DNA of 64,000 nucleotides from NCBI RefSeq assembly GCF_029893105.1, contig NZ_JARXWG010000018.1, positions 35,714-99,713 on the forward strand. The letters run 5' to 3'. Position numbers and translations under genes: made by a program. This document shows, piece after piece, positions 52,356 to 61,162 of this stretch; the first letter of the stretch is position 1, and the number at the start of each line of letters is the position of its first letter. Source of the stretch: Parabacteroides sp. PF5-9. GTDB lineage: Bacteria > Bacteroidota > Bacteroidia > Bacteroidales > Tannerellaceae. Under the pieces are notes generated by a model that was not told the origin of the DNA, searched no databases, and worked only from the letters and a program-made list of their open reading frames with translations.

Positions 52356-54512
52356 TTAATCTTCTTCTTGTGATGCTTCGTATTCTTTAAGCAGTTTATC
52401 CTGTACATCCGACGGCACCAGTTCGTAGCTGGCAAACTTCATAGTAAATGAAGCACGTCCACCTGTAATAGAACTTAAAGAGGTAGAATAGTTTGACATC
52501 TCCTTCAAAGGCACTTTGGCTGAGAGTTTTTCAAATCCATCCACACTATTCATACCCATGATGATTGCACGACGTCCTTGTAAATCACTCATCACATCAC
52601 CCATATACTCTGCCGGAACAGATACTTCTACGTCGTATACCGGTTCAAGGATCTTCGGTCCTGCTTCTTTAAATGCCGTACTAAAGGCATTACGTCCTGC
52701 CAGCATAAACGAGATTTCATTACTGTCGACCGGGTGCATTTTTCCATCATAAACGATGATACGCACGTCGCGGGCATATGATCCGGTCAATGGGCCTTGT
52801 TCCATACGAGCCATAACTCCTTTCAGGATAGCCGGTAAGAAACGCGTATCGATAGATCCTCCTACGATCGAGTTGATAAAGATGAGTTTACCACCCCAAT
52901 CCAAATCAATTGTTTGCGTATCACGCACGGATACTTTAAACTCCTGTCCACCGAATTTATAAGTCTCCGGCACCGGAACGCCTTCATGATAAGGCTCAAC
53001 AATCATATGTACCTCTCCAAACTGTCCGGCACCCCCTGATTGTTTTTTATGACGGTAGTCGGCGCGTGAAGCTTTGGTGATCGTTTCGCGATAAGGTATT
53101 TTGGGTTCAAGATATTCGATCATGATCTTATCGTTGTTTTCCATACGCCATTTCAACGTGCGCAAATGGAATTCACCCTGACCTGAAACGATTGTTTGTT
53201 TCAACTCTTTCGATTGTTCGATCATCCATGTCGGATCTTCTTCACGCATACGCATAAGAATTTCCATCATCTTTTCAGAATCTGATTCATTCGCAGCCTT
53301 TATAGCCCGGCGATATTTCGGATCCGGGTATTTTATAAAGTCGAATTTATAATCAGCGCCTTTACCGTTCAATGTATTTCCACGGCGTAGATCTTTTAAT
53401 TTTACTGTAGCACCGATATCACCAGCAACCATTTCGGTCACTTGATTACGGGTTTGTCCGGCTGTGACGAATAGTTGGGCAATACGTTCTTTCGAACCGC
53501 GATCTGTATTCAATAGATCATCCCCTTCTTTGACTTTTCCTGAGATCACTTTAAAGTATGAGACCTGACCGATATGAGGTTCGATCGTTGTTTTATAGAA
53601 GAAGACACTTGTCGGACCACTTGGATCAGGTTTTACTTCCGCTCCGGATGTTGTCACTATAGCCGGCATCTTATCCGGTGTAGGTACAACATTCCCCAAA
53701 AATTCCATAGTACGGCGCACGCACATATCGCGGCTGGCACAGACACAAAATACAGGGAACATACCCCGGCTAATCAATCCGGCCCGGATACCTGCACGCA
53801 TATCGTCTTCACTCAGAGATCCTTCTTCAAAGAATTTTTCCATCAAAGCATCATCATGCTCTGCGGCGGCTTCGACAAGCGCCTGATGCAATTCCATCGC
53901 TTTATCTTGTTCTTCTGCCGGAATATCTAATACTTCAGGAACACCACCTTCGGGTTTCCATTTGTACATTTTCATTTTCAAAACATCCACAACGGCATTG
54001 AAACCTTGTCCTGTGGAGATTGGGTACTGGATTTGTACCACTTTACTTCCCCAACGTTCTTTCAATTGGGTGATTGTTCCATCGAAATCCGCTTTGTCGT
54101 TATCCAGCTGATTCACAATGAATATAACAGGTTTTTTAAACTGATTGATATAACGGAATTGATTAATTGTACCAACCTCAACACCGTATTGCGCATTCAA
54201 CACCATCAACGCCGTGTCTGTCACGTTTAAAGCCGAAACAGCACCGCCGATAAAATCATCTGAACCCGGACAGTCAATGAAATTTAATTTCTTGTCCTGC
54301 CATTCAACACTGAAAACGGTTGAGAATACCGAGTAGCCATACTCTTTCTCAACCGGGAAATAGTCGGACACCGTGTTGCCTCCATCCACTGTACCGCGAC
54401 GTTTTATAACTCCACCCTCGTAAAGCATAGCTTCAGCGAGAGTGGTTTTCCCAGAGCCAGAACTTCCCAAAATGGCAATGTTCTTAATTTCGTTTGTTTG
54501 ATATACTTTCAT
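52356..54512 (-). CDS. EF-G paralogue lacking the catalytic histidine (EF-G2-like)
   Basis: 718 residues with EF-G domains I-V. P-loop GSSGSGKT (16-23) is intact. The switch II motif reads DCPGSDDF (80-87) instead of DTPGHVDF, so the histidine that positions water for GTP hydrolysis is Ser84. G4 is NQLD (134-137) rather than NKxD. Domain IV (SGGAGQFGEVHMIVEPYHEG) and domain V are normal. A GTPase-deficient second EF-G that supports translation during starvation or gut colonisation has been described in Bacteroides; this is a likely homologue. The ordinary fusA is not in the window. It is divergent from hemW across a 22-bp array. Confidence 0.88.
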   Translation of the reverse strand: MKVYQTNEIKNIAILGSSGSGKTTLAEAMLYEGGVIKRRGTVDGGNTVSDYFPVEKEYGYSVFSTVFSVEWQDKKLNFIDCPGSDDFIGGAVSALNVTDTALMVLNAQYGVEVGTINQFRYINQFKKPVIFIVNQLDNDKADFDGTITQLKERWGSKVVQIQYPISTGQGFNAVVDVLKMKMYKWKPEGGVPEVLDIPAEEQDKAMELHQALVEAAAEHDDALMEKFFEEGSLSEDDMRAGIRAGLISRGMFPVFCVCASRDMCVRRTMEFLGNVVPTPDKMPAIVTTSGAEVKPDPSGPTSVFFYKTTIEPHIGQVSYFKVISGKVKEGDDLLNTDRGSKERIAQLFVTAGQTRNQVTEMVAGDIGATVKLKDLRRGNTLNGKGADYKFDFIKYPDPKYRRAIKAANESDSEKMMEILMRMREEDPTWMIEQSKELKQTIVSGQGEFHLRTLKWRMENNDKIMIEYLEPKIPYRETITKASRADYRHKKQSGGAGQFGEVHMIVEPYHEGVPVPETYKFGGQEFKVSVRDTQTIDLDWGGKLIFINSIVGGSIDTRFLPAILKGVMARMEQGPLTGSYARDVRIIVYDGKMHPVDSNEISFMLAGRNAFSTAFKEAGPKILEPVYDVEVSVPAEYMGDVMSDLQGRRAIIMGMNSVDGFEKLSAKVPLKEMSNYSTSLSSITGGRASFTMKFASYELVPSDVQDKLLKEYEASQEED

Positions 54513-54856
54513 GATATCAGGATTTTATTTGGTTGAACAATAATAAGTCTGACGCATTTTTTTTTAAGACGCCGCAAATTATCGATTGTTAGGGTAAAAA
54601 ACAATTTACCCCTTATGTTTTAGAACAATGTTTTTTAAGACCTTCCCGGATTTTGTGGGTTTTAGTTGGATGGACGTTATTCTATCATTCGTATCAAAAG
54701 AAGCAGAGTTGTTTATTGAGGTATGCGATGAAAAAAATTAAGAAATTTGATTTGTTTTGGGGAGTGTCATGTTTGAAGATTCCATATTGCTCTCCCTTTT
54801 TTTACTGGATGCGTTATGCATTTTATTCAGATATCCGAACTGTTTTTTATGAATCA

Positions 54857-54962
54857 ATTAATCGTCTACCAACTGGTAGACGATTAGGCAACAGTTGGTA
54901 GACGAAAGTGCACCAACTGTTAGACGAAAGTGACACAGCTGTTAGACGATTAATTGATCTAC
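54857..54962. repeat. 22-bp-period palindromic array, family 1, locus E
   Basis: It opens with CGTCTACCAACTGGTAGACG (54863-54882, 9-bp arms). The right half-site recurs at 54873, 54895, 54917 and 54939 (22 bp apart) as CTGGTAGACG, TTGGTAGACG, CTGTTAGACG, CTGTTAGACG. Opening sequence (ATTAATCGTCTACCAA) and A-rich tail resemble locus A. It lies in the 630-bp divergent region between the EF-G paralogue and hemW. The left part of that region (54513-54856) contains only an AT-rich stretch with no convincing gene. Confidence 0.9.
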
Positions 54963-55075
54963 AGAAAAAAAACCGATGATTGGAACGCTTGGGAGAAGCG
55001 ATCGGCTTATTTTCTGAACGTAATTAAGGTGAGTTTGATATAACGCACAAGCTTCAAATAGTGTCAGATTTGATG

Positions 55076-55096
55076 TTTTATGACTCTATCATAAAA
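55076..55096. promoter_or_regulatory. palindromic operator candidate upstream of hemW
   Basis: TTTTATGA-N5-TCATAAAA is a perfect 8-bp inverted repeat, centred about 26 bp upstream of the -7 element of hemW, so a bound protein would cover the -33 region. The spacing and TTATGA half-site resemble Crp/Fnr-family operators. No regulator of this type is encoded nearby. Confidence 0.45.
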
Positions 55097-55107
55097 GAAT
55101 AGTTGTG

Positions 55108-55115
55108 TATCTTTG
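55108..55115 (+). promoter_or_regulatory. hemW: -7 promoter element of hemW
   Basis: TATCTTTG lies 27 bp upstream of ATG 55143 and overlaps the in-frame codons before that ATG. Confidence 0.7.
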
Positions 55116-55142
55116 CCTCTCCTTTCAAAAAAGCGAGTAGTT

Positions 55143-56273
55143 ATGGCCGGGATATACATACATGTTCCTTTTTGTACGAAACGATGTTTGTATTGCGACT
55201 TCTTTTCGAACACGGATATGCAATATAAAACAATGTATATGGAGGCACTTCTTCGTGAAATGGAGTTGAGGAAACATTATTTGGAAGGGGAAGCGATTGA
55301 AACGATTTATTTGGGAGGTGGGACGCCTTCACAACTTGCGGTATCCGATTTTGAACGGATATTTGAACAGATCAATCTGTTATTCGACCTCTCCCGATGT
55401 CGGGAAATTACATTAGAGGCAAATCCGGATGATCTCTCTATTGATTATCTCGCTTCACTCGCTGTTTTGCCTTTTAACCGGATAAGTATCGGGGTGCAAA
55501 GTTTTGATCCGGAGGATTTGAAATTTCTTAATCGCCGGCATACTGCTGAACAGGCGGTTGCAGCCGTTGACCGGTGCCGACAAGCAGGTTTTACGAATCT
55601 GAGTCTGGATTTAATCTATGGACTGCCCGGCTCAACGCTGACAAAATGGGAAGAAAATCTGGATCAGTTCTTGGCATTGGATATACCGCATCTGTCTGCC
55701 TATCATTTGATTTATGAAGAAGGTACACCTTTGTATCGTCTATTGGAAAGTGGAGAAATAAACCCGCTTGATGAAGAGGATAGTGTGGCGTTCTTTTCGA
55801 GTTTAATGGAGAAACTCTCTGCGGCAGGTTACGCCCATTATGAAATATCAAACTTTGCTCGTCCGGGCTATATCTCCCAACACAACAGTTCGTACTGGAT
55901 GGGGAAAAAGTATGTAGGGCTAGGTCCTTCGGCTCATTCGTATAATGGGATAAGCCGCCAATGGAATATCTCCTCTATGCCTTCTTATATAGCGGGAGTT
56001 CAAAAGGGTATTCTGGCTGTAGAAACAGAAAATCTGGACTTATATACCCGGTACAATGATTATGTTATCACTCGTCTGCGCACGATGTGGGGAATCAGTT
56101 ACGATGAGATTTTACAACTCTTCGGAGAGGAATTAATGACCTATTGCCAAAAGCAAATGACTCCATTTTTACAACAAGGCACAGTCATAGAAAAAGAAAA
56201 TGGAGTCAGGCTGACAAAAAAAGGCATTTTTATTTCAGATCATATCATGAGTGATTTACTTTTTGTTGAATGA
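55143..56273 (+). CDS. hemW: HemW-type radical SAM protein (haem chaperone family)
   Basis: 376 residues from ATG 55143. The N-terminus MAGIYIHVPFCTKRCLYCDF gives the radical SAM cysteines Cys11, Cys15 and Cys18, and GGGTPS and the QSFDPEDLKFLNRRHT region follow. It is annotated in many genomes as oxygen-independent coproporphyrinogen III oxidase. It lacks the extra N-terminal Cys-containing segment of true HemN and matches the shorter HemW, which binds haem and delivers it to acceptors. The palindrome at 55076-55096 suggests regulation. Confidence 0.9.
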   Translation: MAGIYIHVPFCTKRCLYCDFFSNTDMQYKTMYMEALLREMELRKHYLEGEAIETIYLGGGTPSQLAVSDFERIFEQINLLFDLSRCREITLEANPDDLSIDYLASLAVLPFNRISIGVQSFDPEDLKFLNRRHTAEQAVAAVDRCRQAGFTNLSLDLIYGLPGSTLTKWEENLDQFLALDIPHLSAYHLIYEEGTPLYRLLESGEINPLDEEDSVAFFSSLMEKLSAAGYAHYEISNFARPGYISQHNSSYWMGKKYVGLGPSAHSYNGISRQWNISSMPSYIAGVQKGILAVETENLDLYTRYNDYVITRLRTMWGISYDEILQLFGEELMTYCQKQMTPFLQQGTVIEKENGVRLTKKGIFISDHIMSDLLFVE

Positions 56274-56424
56274 TGGGAAAATGCTGTACTCACGCACGAT
56301 TCAAGAGTTACATTCTATGACAAAACACCCTTTTTAGCCAACGAATTGCTTACTTTCAAGTACATTTCGTGCACATTTTCACTATTTTTGAGAATTAAAT
56401 TCATTGTAATATAAAAGTAATATG

Positions 56425-56432
56425 TATATTTG
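56425..56432 (+). promoter_or_regulatory. -7 promoter element of the zeta-toxin operon
   Basis: TATATTTG lies 22 bp upstream of the GTG start at 56455. Confidence 0.6.
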
Positions 56433-56454
56433 TCGCGTCAAAAAGCAGTAGAGA

Positions 56455-57030
56455 GTGCCATATTTATACATTATTTCTGGATGTAATGGAGCAGGTAAAA
56501 CAACAGCGTCTTTCACAATTCTGCCCGAAATGCTGAAGTGTAAAGAGTTTGTTAATTCCGACGAAATAGCCAAGGGGCTTTCCCCGTTTAATGCAGATAG
56601 TATCGCGGTTGCCGTTGAAGCCAGTCGTATAATGTATAAGCGCATTAAGGAACTTATCGCAACAGGTAAGACCTTTGCAATGGAAACTACACTAGCCACC
56701 CGGTCGGTTGCAAACTTGATACGGGAAGCACAAAGGGAAGGATATTACGTGACATTGTTGTATTTCTGGTTGAATACACCAGATTTAGCAGTTGAACGTG
56801 TAAAAATGAGAGTTGCTGCCGGCGGGCACAACATTCCAGAGAATACGATACGTCGCCGTTACTCGGCCGGTATCAAAAATCTGTTCGAACTATATCTTCC
56901 CATTAGTGATTATTGGATGATAACTGACAACTCTATGTCTCCGATGGAAATAATAGCCAAAGGATTCAAGGGAGAAACAAAAGAGATATACAATCCGATT
57001 ATTTATACTAAACTTGAACATCATGAGTGA
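56455..57030 (+). CDS. zeta-toxin-family kinase
   Basis: 191 residues, starting with GTG just after the promoter. Walker A GCNGAGKT (9-16), NSDEIAKGLSPFNAD (with the substrate-binding Asp) and METTLATRS are characteristic of the COG4185/zeta branch. Chromosomal relatives phosphorylate UDP-N-acetylglucosamine or other sugars in the plasmid zeta; the target here is unknown. Its 3' end overlaps a 56-codon gene by 8 bp, the usual layout of a toxin pair. There is no transposon or plasmid sign nearby. Confidence 0.88.
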   Translation: MPYLYIISGCNGAGKTTASFTILPEMLKCKEFVNSDEIAKGLSPFNADSIAVAVEASRIMYKRIKELIATGKTFAMETTLATRSVANLIREAQREGYYVTLLYFWLNTPDLAVERVKMRVAAGGHNIPENTIRRRYSAGIKNLFELYLPISDYWMITDNSMSPMEIIAKGFKGETKEIYNPIIYTKLEHHE

Positions 57031-57193
57031 GCAAGAAGTTAGAGAATTCGAAGAAAATATAGTAAAAGGCGCAAATATTGCATTTCAGAGATTAGTAAAC
57101 GAAAAAAAGAAAGATGGTGGTGAATTGGTTTTCTCAAGAAACGGCCATATTTTCAGAGTGAAAGCAACAGAATTAGAAAAACTCTCGTTTTAA
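57023..57193 (+). CDS. small protein paired with the zeta toxin, candidate antitoxin
   Basis: 56 residues (MSEQEVREFEENIVKGANIA, then FQRLVNEKKKDGGELVFSRN and a KATELEKL end). The ATG lies inside the last codons of the kinase gene, so translation is coupled. It is acidic at the N-terminus and helical, then a short beta-hairpin (GELVFSRNGHIFRVKA). A short coding sequence of this kind next to zeta-family kinases is a familiar arrangement in Bacteroidetes, from memory. It would neutralise the kinase if the pair is a toxin-antitoxin module; an alternative is a non-toxic accessory protein. Followed by a strong terminator. Confidence 0.8.
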   Translation: MSEQEVREFEENIVKGANIAFQRLVNEKKKDGGELVFSRNGHIFRVKATELEKLSF

Positions 57194-57231
57194 TTGAACT
57201 ATATTCGACACGAATTTTACATATAACAAAA

Positions 57232-57260
57232 GAAAGCGGGTGATTTAATCACCCGCTTTC
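57232..57260. terminator. strong bidirectional terminator
   Basis: GAAAGCGGGTGA pairs perfectly with TCACCCGCTTTC around a 5-nt loop, with an A-rich left and T-rich right flank. It ends both the zeta-toxin pair and the convergent DPP11 gene. Confidence 0.85.
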
Positions 57261-57285
57261 TTTGTTTCAATACCTCACCTTGTGA

Positions 57286-59451
57286 CTACTGATTCATCAA
57301 TTCCATCTCTTTCAACAAATAACTTGCCCCGGCATATTTATCGATAACGAACAACACATATCGGATATCGACTATGATACTTCGTTGATAATCGGGTAGA
57401 TACTGTATGTCTCCTCCGACCCCTTCCCAGTTGCGGTCGAAATTAATTCCGATCAGTTCGCCATTGGCATTTAAAACGGGGCTACCTGAGTTTCCTCCTG
57501 TGGTATGAGTAGTAGCACAGAAAGCGACAGGCATTTTGCCGTTTGATAGTTTGTAGGGGCCGTAGTCTTGTGCTTTATAAAGAGCTTTCAACTTATCCGG
57601 TACAACAAACTCCCAGTTGTTAGGGTCTTCTTTTTCCATAACACCTTCCAAGGTCGTTTGATGTCCGTAATAGTCGCAATCTCGTGGTTCGTATCCTTTC
57701 ACTTGGCCGTAGGTCAAACGTATGCTTGAATTGGCATCCGGGAAATTAGCCTTCTCCTGATACATCTCAAGCAATCCTTTGACATAGGTACGATGAGCGA
57801 TGGAGTAACCTGTGTCGAAATCGGCAATAGCTTTTGTTAAAGTATTTCTTTCATCCATAACGGCTTTGGCAAATAAAATCATCGGATCTTCCTGAAGCGC
57901 TTTTACGGATGGTTTAGCTTTAAATCGATTAAAGTTGTCATCACTTCCGAAAATCGATTTATCGAACAGGTGTTCGATAAACAGATCTACGTTACCCTTA
58001 AACTTTTGGTCGATCACATTAAAATACGAAGGTTGTGCATTGATAGGAATCAAACGTCTATACTCTTTTAATAGGACTTTTGATATTTTTTTATCTACAG
58101 CAATAGCGTAGTCTTTGTCTGCAAAACGTTGATACCCTTTTTCGAACAATAGCAATTGCTCTTGTTGAACCGTTTTATCCTTTTTCTGTAGCGCATCCAC
58201 AAGTGGTTGAATATTGGTCGGAACTCTTACAAACTCAATGCCTCTGGCTAATGCTTCATCTAATACCCAGTTTCTGAACCGCAGATCTTTTCTGTCGGAA
58301 ACGATCTGTTCTAATGTATTCAAGGCTTTAGAATATTCCGGTTTATTCATTTTGTTTGCCCAGGCAATCAGCTTGTCTTGTTCTTCCTTTTTTACTTGCT
58401 CGAAAGAGCGTTTGTCGATGGCCCAGTTGGTGCCGATCGCATTTTTATATGCGTTAGTCGAACCGGCATACTTACTTGAGTATTGAATACGGATTTTCGG
58501 ATCTTTCAACATCTCTTCCAACATCGCCTGTTGACGTAGTTCGCGAATATTAATTCTGACTGTATTGTCGATATCCCTGCGTTCGGCCACTTCCCAAGAG
58601 GTGTAATACTTATTTGTCCTTCCAGGGAAACCGATGATCATGGCAAAATCATTTTCTTCAACGCCTTTGAGGGATATTTTAAACCAACGTTTGGGACGAA
58701 GCGGAACGTTGGTCTCCGAATAAGCTGCCGGGTTGCCGTGTGCATCTGCATAGATTCTGAATACGGAAAAATCACCGGTATGGCGCGGCCACATCCAGTT
58801 GTCGGTATCTGCTCCGAATTTGCCGATCGAGGAGGGGGGAGCACCTACCAACCGCACGTCTGAATAAGTCTTTTTGGTAAACATATAATATTTATTGCCA
58901 CCATAAAAGGCACGTATTTCTACGCTTGTGCCGGGATTGCTTTGCAAAAACTGTTCGCCGACCTTTTCTGCCGCCAGACCATTCAGGTATTTGGGTGACA
59001 GAAAGTTCATACTGTTCGGATCAGTCTCTTTTTCCAACTCTTTCTTCACATAGTCGGTGACCTCTTCTATTTGATCAATAAATGTAACGGTCAGTCCCGG
59101 ATTCGGCAACTCTTGCTCACGGCTCATCGCCCAGAATCCATCTGTCAGATAATCATGCTCTACGGTGCTATGTTGTTGTATCTGTCCGTATCCGCAATGG
59201 TGATTGGTTAAAACCAATCCGTCCGGAGATACCACCTCTCCGGTACATCCGCCCCCGAAAATGACAACACCATCTTTTAATGATGCCGATTCCGGGTCAT
59301 AGATATCAAAATCCTGGAGTTTCAAACCTAAAGCTTGCATTTCTGCAAACTTCTGTTGCTTAAGTAGCGGTAAGAGCCACATCCCTTCATCTGCCTTAGT
59401 TGTCGGCAAGACGAAAAGAGCGACTAACAAAATCAAGATCGATTTTTTCAT
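57286..59451 (-). CDS. S46-family dipeptidyl peptidase, DPP11 type
   Basis: 721 residues with a signal peptide (about 1-20). Chymotrypsin-like active site: His85 in LTNHHCGYG and Ser655 in GGNSGSPV; these positions are the same as in P. gingivalis DPP11. Arg673 in NFDRNWEGVGGD distinguishes DPP11, which releases dipeptides after Asp or Glu, from DPP7 (Gly at that site). It acts in the periplasm on peptides for uptake. With the prolyl tripeptidyl peptidase at 7.3 kb it indicates peptide-based nutrition. Single-gene unit by position. Confidence 0.95.
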   Translation of the reverse strand: MKKSILILLVALFVLPTTKADEGMWLLPLLKQQKFAEMQALGLKLQDFDIYDPESASLKDGVVIFGGGCTGEVVSPDGLVLTNHHCGYGQIQQHSTVEHDYLTDGFWAMSREQELPNPGLTVTFIDQIEEVTDYVKKELEKETDPNSMNFLSPKYLNGLAAEKVGEQFLQSNPGTSVEIRAFYGGNKYYMFTKKTYSDVRLVGAPPSSIGKFGADTDNWMWPRHTGDFSVFRIYADAHGNPAAYSETNVPLRPKRWFKISLKGVEENDFAMIIGFPGRTNKYYTSWEVAERRDIDNTVRINIRELRQQAMLEEMLKDPKIRIQYSSKYAGSTNAYKNAIGTNWAIDKRSFEQVKKEEQDKLIAWANKMNKPEYSKALNTLEQIVSDRKDLRFRNWVLDEALARGIEFVRVPTNIQPLVDALQKKDKTVQQEQLLLFEKGYQRFADKDYAIAVDKKISKVLLKEYRRLIPINAQPSYFNVIDQKFKGNVDLFIEHLFDKSIFGSDDNFNRFKAKPSVKALQEDPMILFAKAVMDERNTLTKAIADFDTGYSIAHRTYVKGLLEMYQEKANFPDANSSIRLTYGQVKGYEPRDCDYYGHQTTLEGVMEKEDPNNWEFVVPDKLKALYKAQDYGPYKLSNGKMPVAFCATTHTTGGNSGSPVLNANGELIGINFDRNWEGVGGDIQYLPDYQRSIIVDIRYVLFVIDKYAGASYLLKEMELMNQ

Positions 59452-59489
59452 TGTATGTATTTTTTTAGTTATAAAATTATTTTCACTGT

Positions 59490-59978
59490 TTATTTGCGAT
59501 TAAGTTTTTCTTCCCATTGTGTATATGGATTTTGAGTGAGCATCGCATTGTAATAACGAAGATCACCGGTCACTTCTTTTCCCACCCATTCGGGTATCTC
59601 AAAAGAATCCTCTTCGGAGGTCAGTTCTATTTCAGCAAGGATTAACCCTTCATTCTCACCATGAAACTCATCGACTTCCCAAACGTGGTCTCCTTCTTTT
59701 ACAAGATGCCTTGTTTTATCAATACGACCCGGTTCACATAGTTCAAAAAGATCCTCGGCGTCTTTTATCGCAACCTCCTGTTCAAACTCATACCGAGTCA
59801 GACCTTTTTCATCGGAAGCTCCTTTTATCGTCAGAAACCCTTTCTCATCGGTAAGACGAATTCGTACCGTTTTGTTCGGAAGTGCACAGATATATCCCTG
59901 CTTAATCCGCTTAATCTGTATGCAGTTTTTCTTAAAATCTCCCTTGACCAGGAATTTTCGTTCGATTTCCGTCGCCAT
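59490..59978 (-). CDS. CYTH-domain protein (inorganic triphosphatase type)
   Basis: 162 residues. The EIERKFLV motif at the N-terminus gives the metal-binding ExExK signature, and the beta-barrel residues (RIRLTDEKGFLTIKG, TRYEFEQEV and WEVDEFHGENEGLILAEIEL) are complete. CYTH enzymes cleave inorganic triphosphate or related triphosphates. It lies 7 bp after the Smr-domain gene, presumably in the same transcript. Confidence 0.92.
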   Translation of the reverse strand: MATEIERKFLVKGDFKKNCIQIKRIKQGYICALPNKTVRIRLTDEKGFLTIKGASDEKGLTRYEFEQEVAIKDAEDLFELCEPGRIDKTRHLVKEGDHVWEVDEFHGENEGLILAEIELTSEEDSFEIPEWVGKEVTGDLRYYNAMLTQNPYTQWEEKLNRK

Positions 59979-59985
59979 ACAGATG

Positions 59986-61035
59986 CTATTTTATGATAAT
60001 CATCGTTGCTCCAAAGCCGTATTCTCTAAAAGAAGCGTCCTGGTATTGATAGTGTTTGTATCTCGTTTTCAGCTCTTTTTCAATAGCTGTACGTAAGACT
60101 CCTTCACCTTTCCCATGAATAAAAACGATCTTTTTACCTTTCTCTTTGGCGTATTGCGCTAAGACAGCATGAAATTTCTCCAACTGATAATCCAGGATAT
60201 CTGCATTGCTTAAACCGTTTGTGTTATCCAATAGTTGATTAATATGTAAATCAACCTCTATAATTGGATCTGATACTTTTTTCTTTGGTATGCGGTGTGG
60301 TTCTCTGCGGTCGTTTTTTGCTTTTTGTTGCATAGCCTCCTGTAACTCGGACGCTGAAATTAATAACTCCTTTTCCGGTAGGTCGTTACGGACTATTGGA
60401 TAAATCAGTGCATCCTCTTCAAAAAAATCATTTTTGGTAAAACAATGGATCTTATAAAATTTAACCGTATCTAAGCGAAGTTCTACAGAAACAGCATTTT
60501 TTAATATATAAGGTTTGTCTTTCTTGAATGCGATAAACTGTACACAAACTCTTTCCAGGTCATTGAGTGCTTCTTTTCCGAATTCTTCCAGGAAGATCTG
60601 GGTATTGGGTTCAATCAATCCGTTATATCGACTGATCCAACTGTTGTTCTGACGGTTCATATAATTAAAGAACAGGAAATAATTGCTGTCATTGACAAAA
60701 TAGGCTTCGTACCCGCTTTGTGTCATCGTTTTAGGATCTATCGGAAGGTAAGCCATATAGAGATTCAATCGTTCACCTTCCCGCGTTTCGACGATTTTCT
60801 CTTCAGGCTGTTCTACAGTCTTGGGAGGCTCTATGGGGGGAGCTATTTTTGGTTTATTGGAACTTCTAACCTGCATCTCGCTATTCCCTACAATAACACA
60901 TTCTCGAATCAAAGCGGGAACTTCAAACCCATCTTCGTCTTCAACCAATACCTGGTCTTTCCCTTTAAAACGTGTTACAACTCCTCCTCCTACAGCATTT
61001 AGAAAACGAACTTTATCACCAATTTTTATCTGCAT
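59986..61035 (-). CDS. DUF2027/Smr-domain protein
   Basis: 349 residues from ATG 61035; the 25 in-frame codons upstream overlap a TACTTTTG promoter. The N-terminus (IGDKVRFLNAVGGGVVTRFK) is the DUF2027 tudor-like domain. The C-terminus has a Smr domain with EVDLHINQL and the HGKGEGVLR motif. Smr domains occur with MutS2 and act as nucleases or nucleic-acid-binding modules. This architecture is common in Bacteroidetes; its role is not established. It precedes the CYTH gene by 7 bp. Confidence 0.92.
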   Translation of the reverse strand: MQIKIGDKVRFLNAVGGGVVTRFKGKDQVLVEDEDGFEVPALIRECVIVGNSEMQVRSSNKPKIAPPIEPPKTVEQPEEKIVETREGERLNLYMAYLPIDPKTMTQSGYEAYFVNDSNYFLFFNYMNRQNNSWISRYNGLIEPNTQIFLEEFGKEALNDLERVCVQFIAFKKDKPYILKNAVSVELRLDTVKFYKIHCFTKNDFFEEDALIYPIVRNDLPEKELLISASELQEAMQQKAKNDRREPHRIPKKKVSDPIIEVDLHINQLLDNTNGLSNADILDYQLEKFHAVLAQYAKEKGKKIVFIHGKGEGVLRTAIEKELKTRYKHYQYQDASFREYGFGATMIIIK

Positions 61036-61060
61036 AATCTCTTTACTTTTATTTAAGAAA

Positions 61061-61068
61061 CAAAAGTA
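61061..61068 (-). promoter_or_regulatory. -7 promoter element of the Smr/CYTH operon
   Basis: TACTTTTG on the minus strand, 25 bp before the Smr-protein start codon at 61035. Confidence 0.65.
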
Positions 61069-61162
61069 GATAAATATCTGCGAAATGGAAAGCATAATAA
61101 AAAAGACCACTTTACCGCTGTAAAGTGATCTTGACTCTATAAGATAGTGTTATTCTATTCGT

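Noticed and set aside
54653..54901. 82-codon plus-strand open frame before locus E
   Set aside because: It ends inside the 22-bp array, has no promoter or family resemblance, and its composition reflects AT-rich intergenic DNA.
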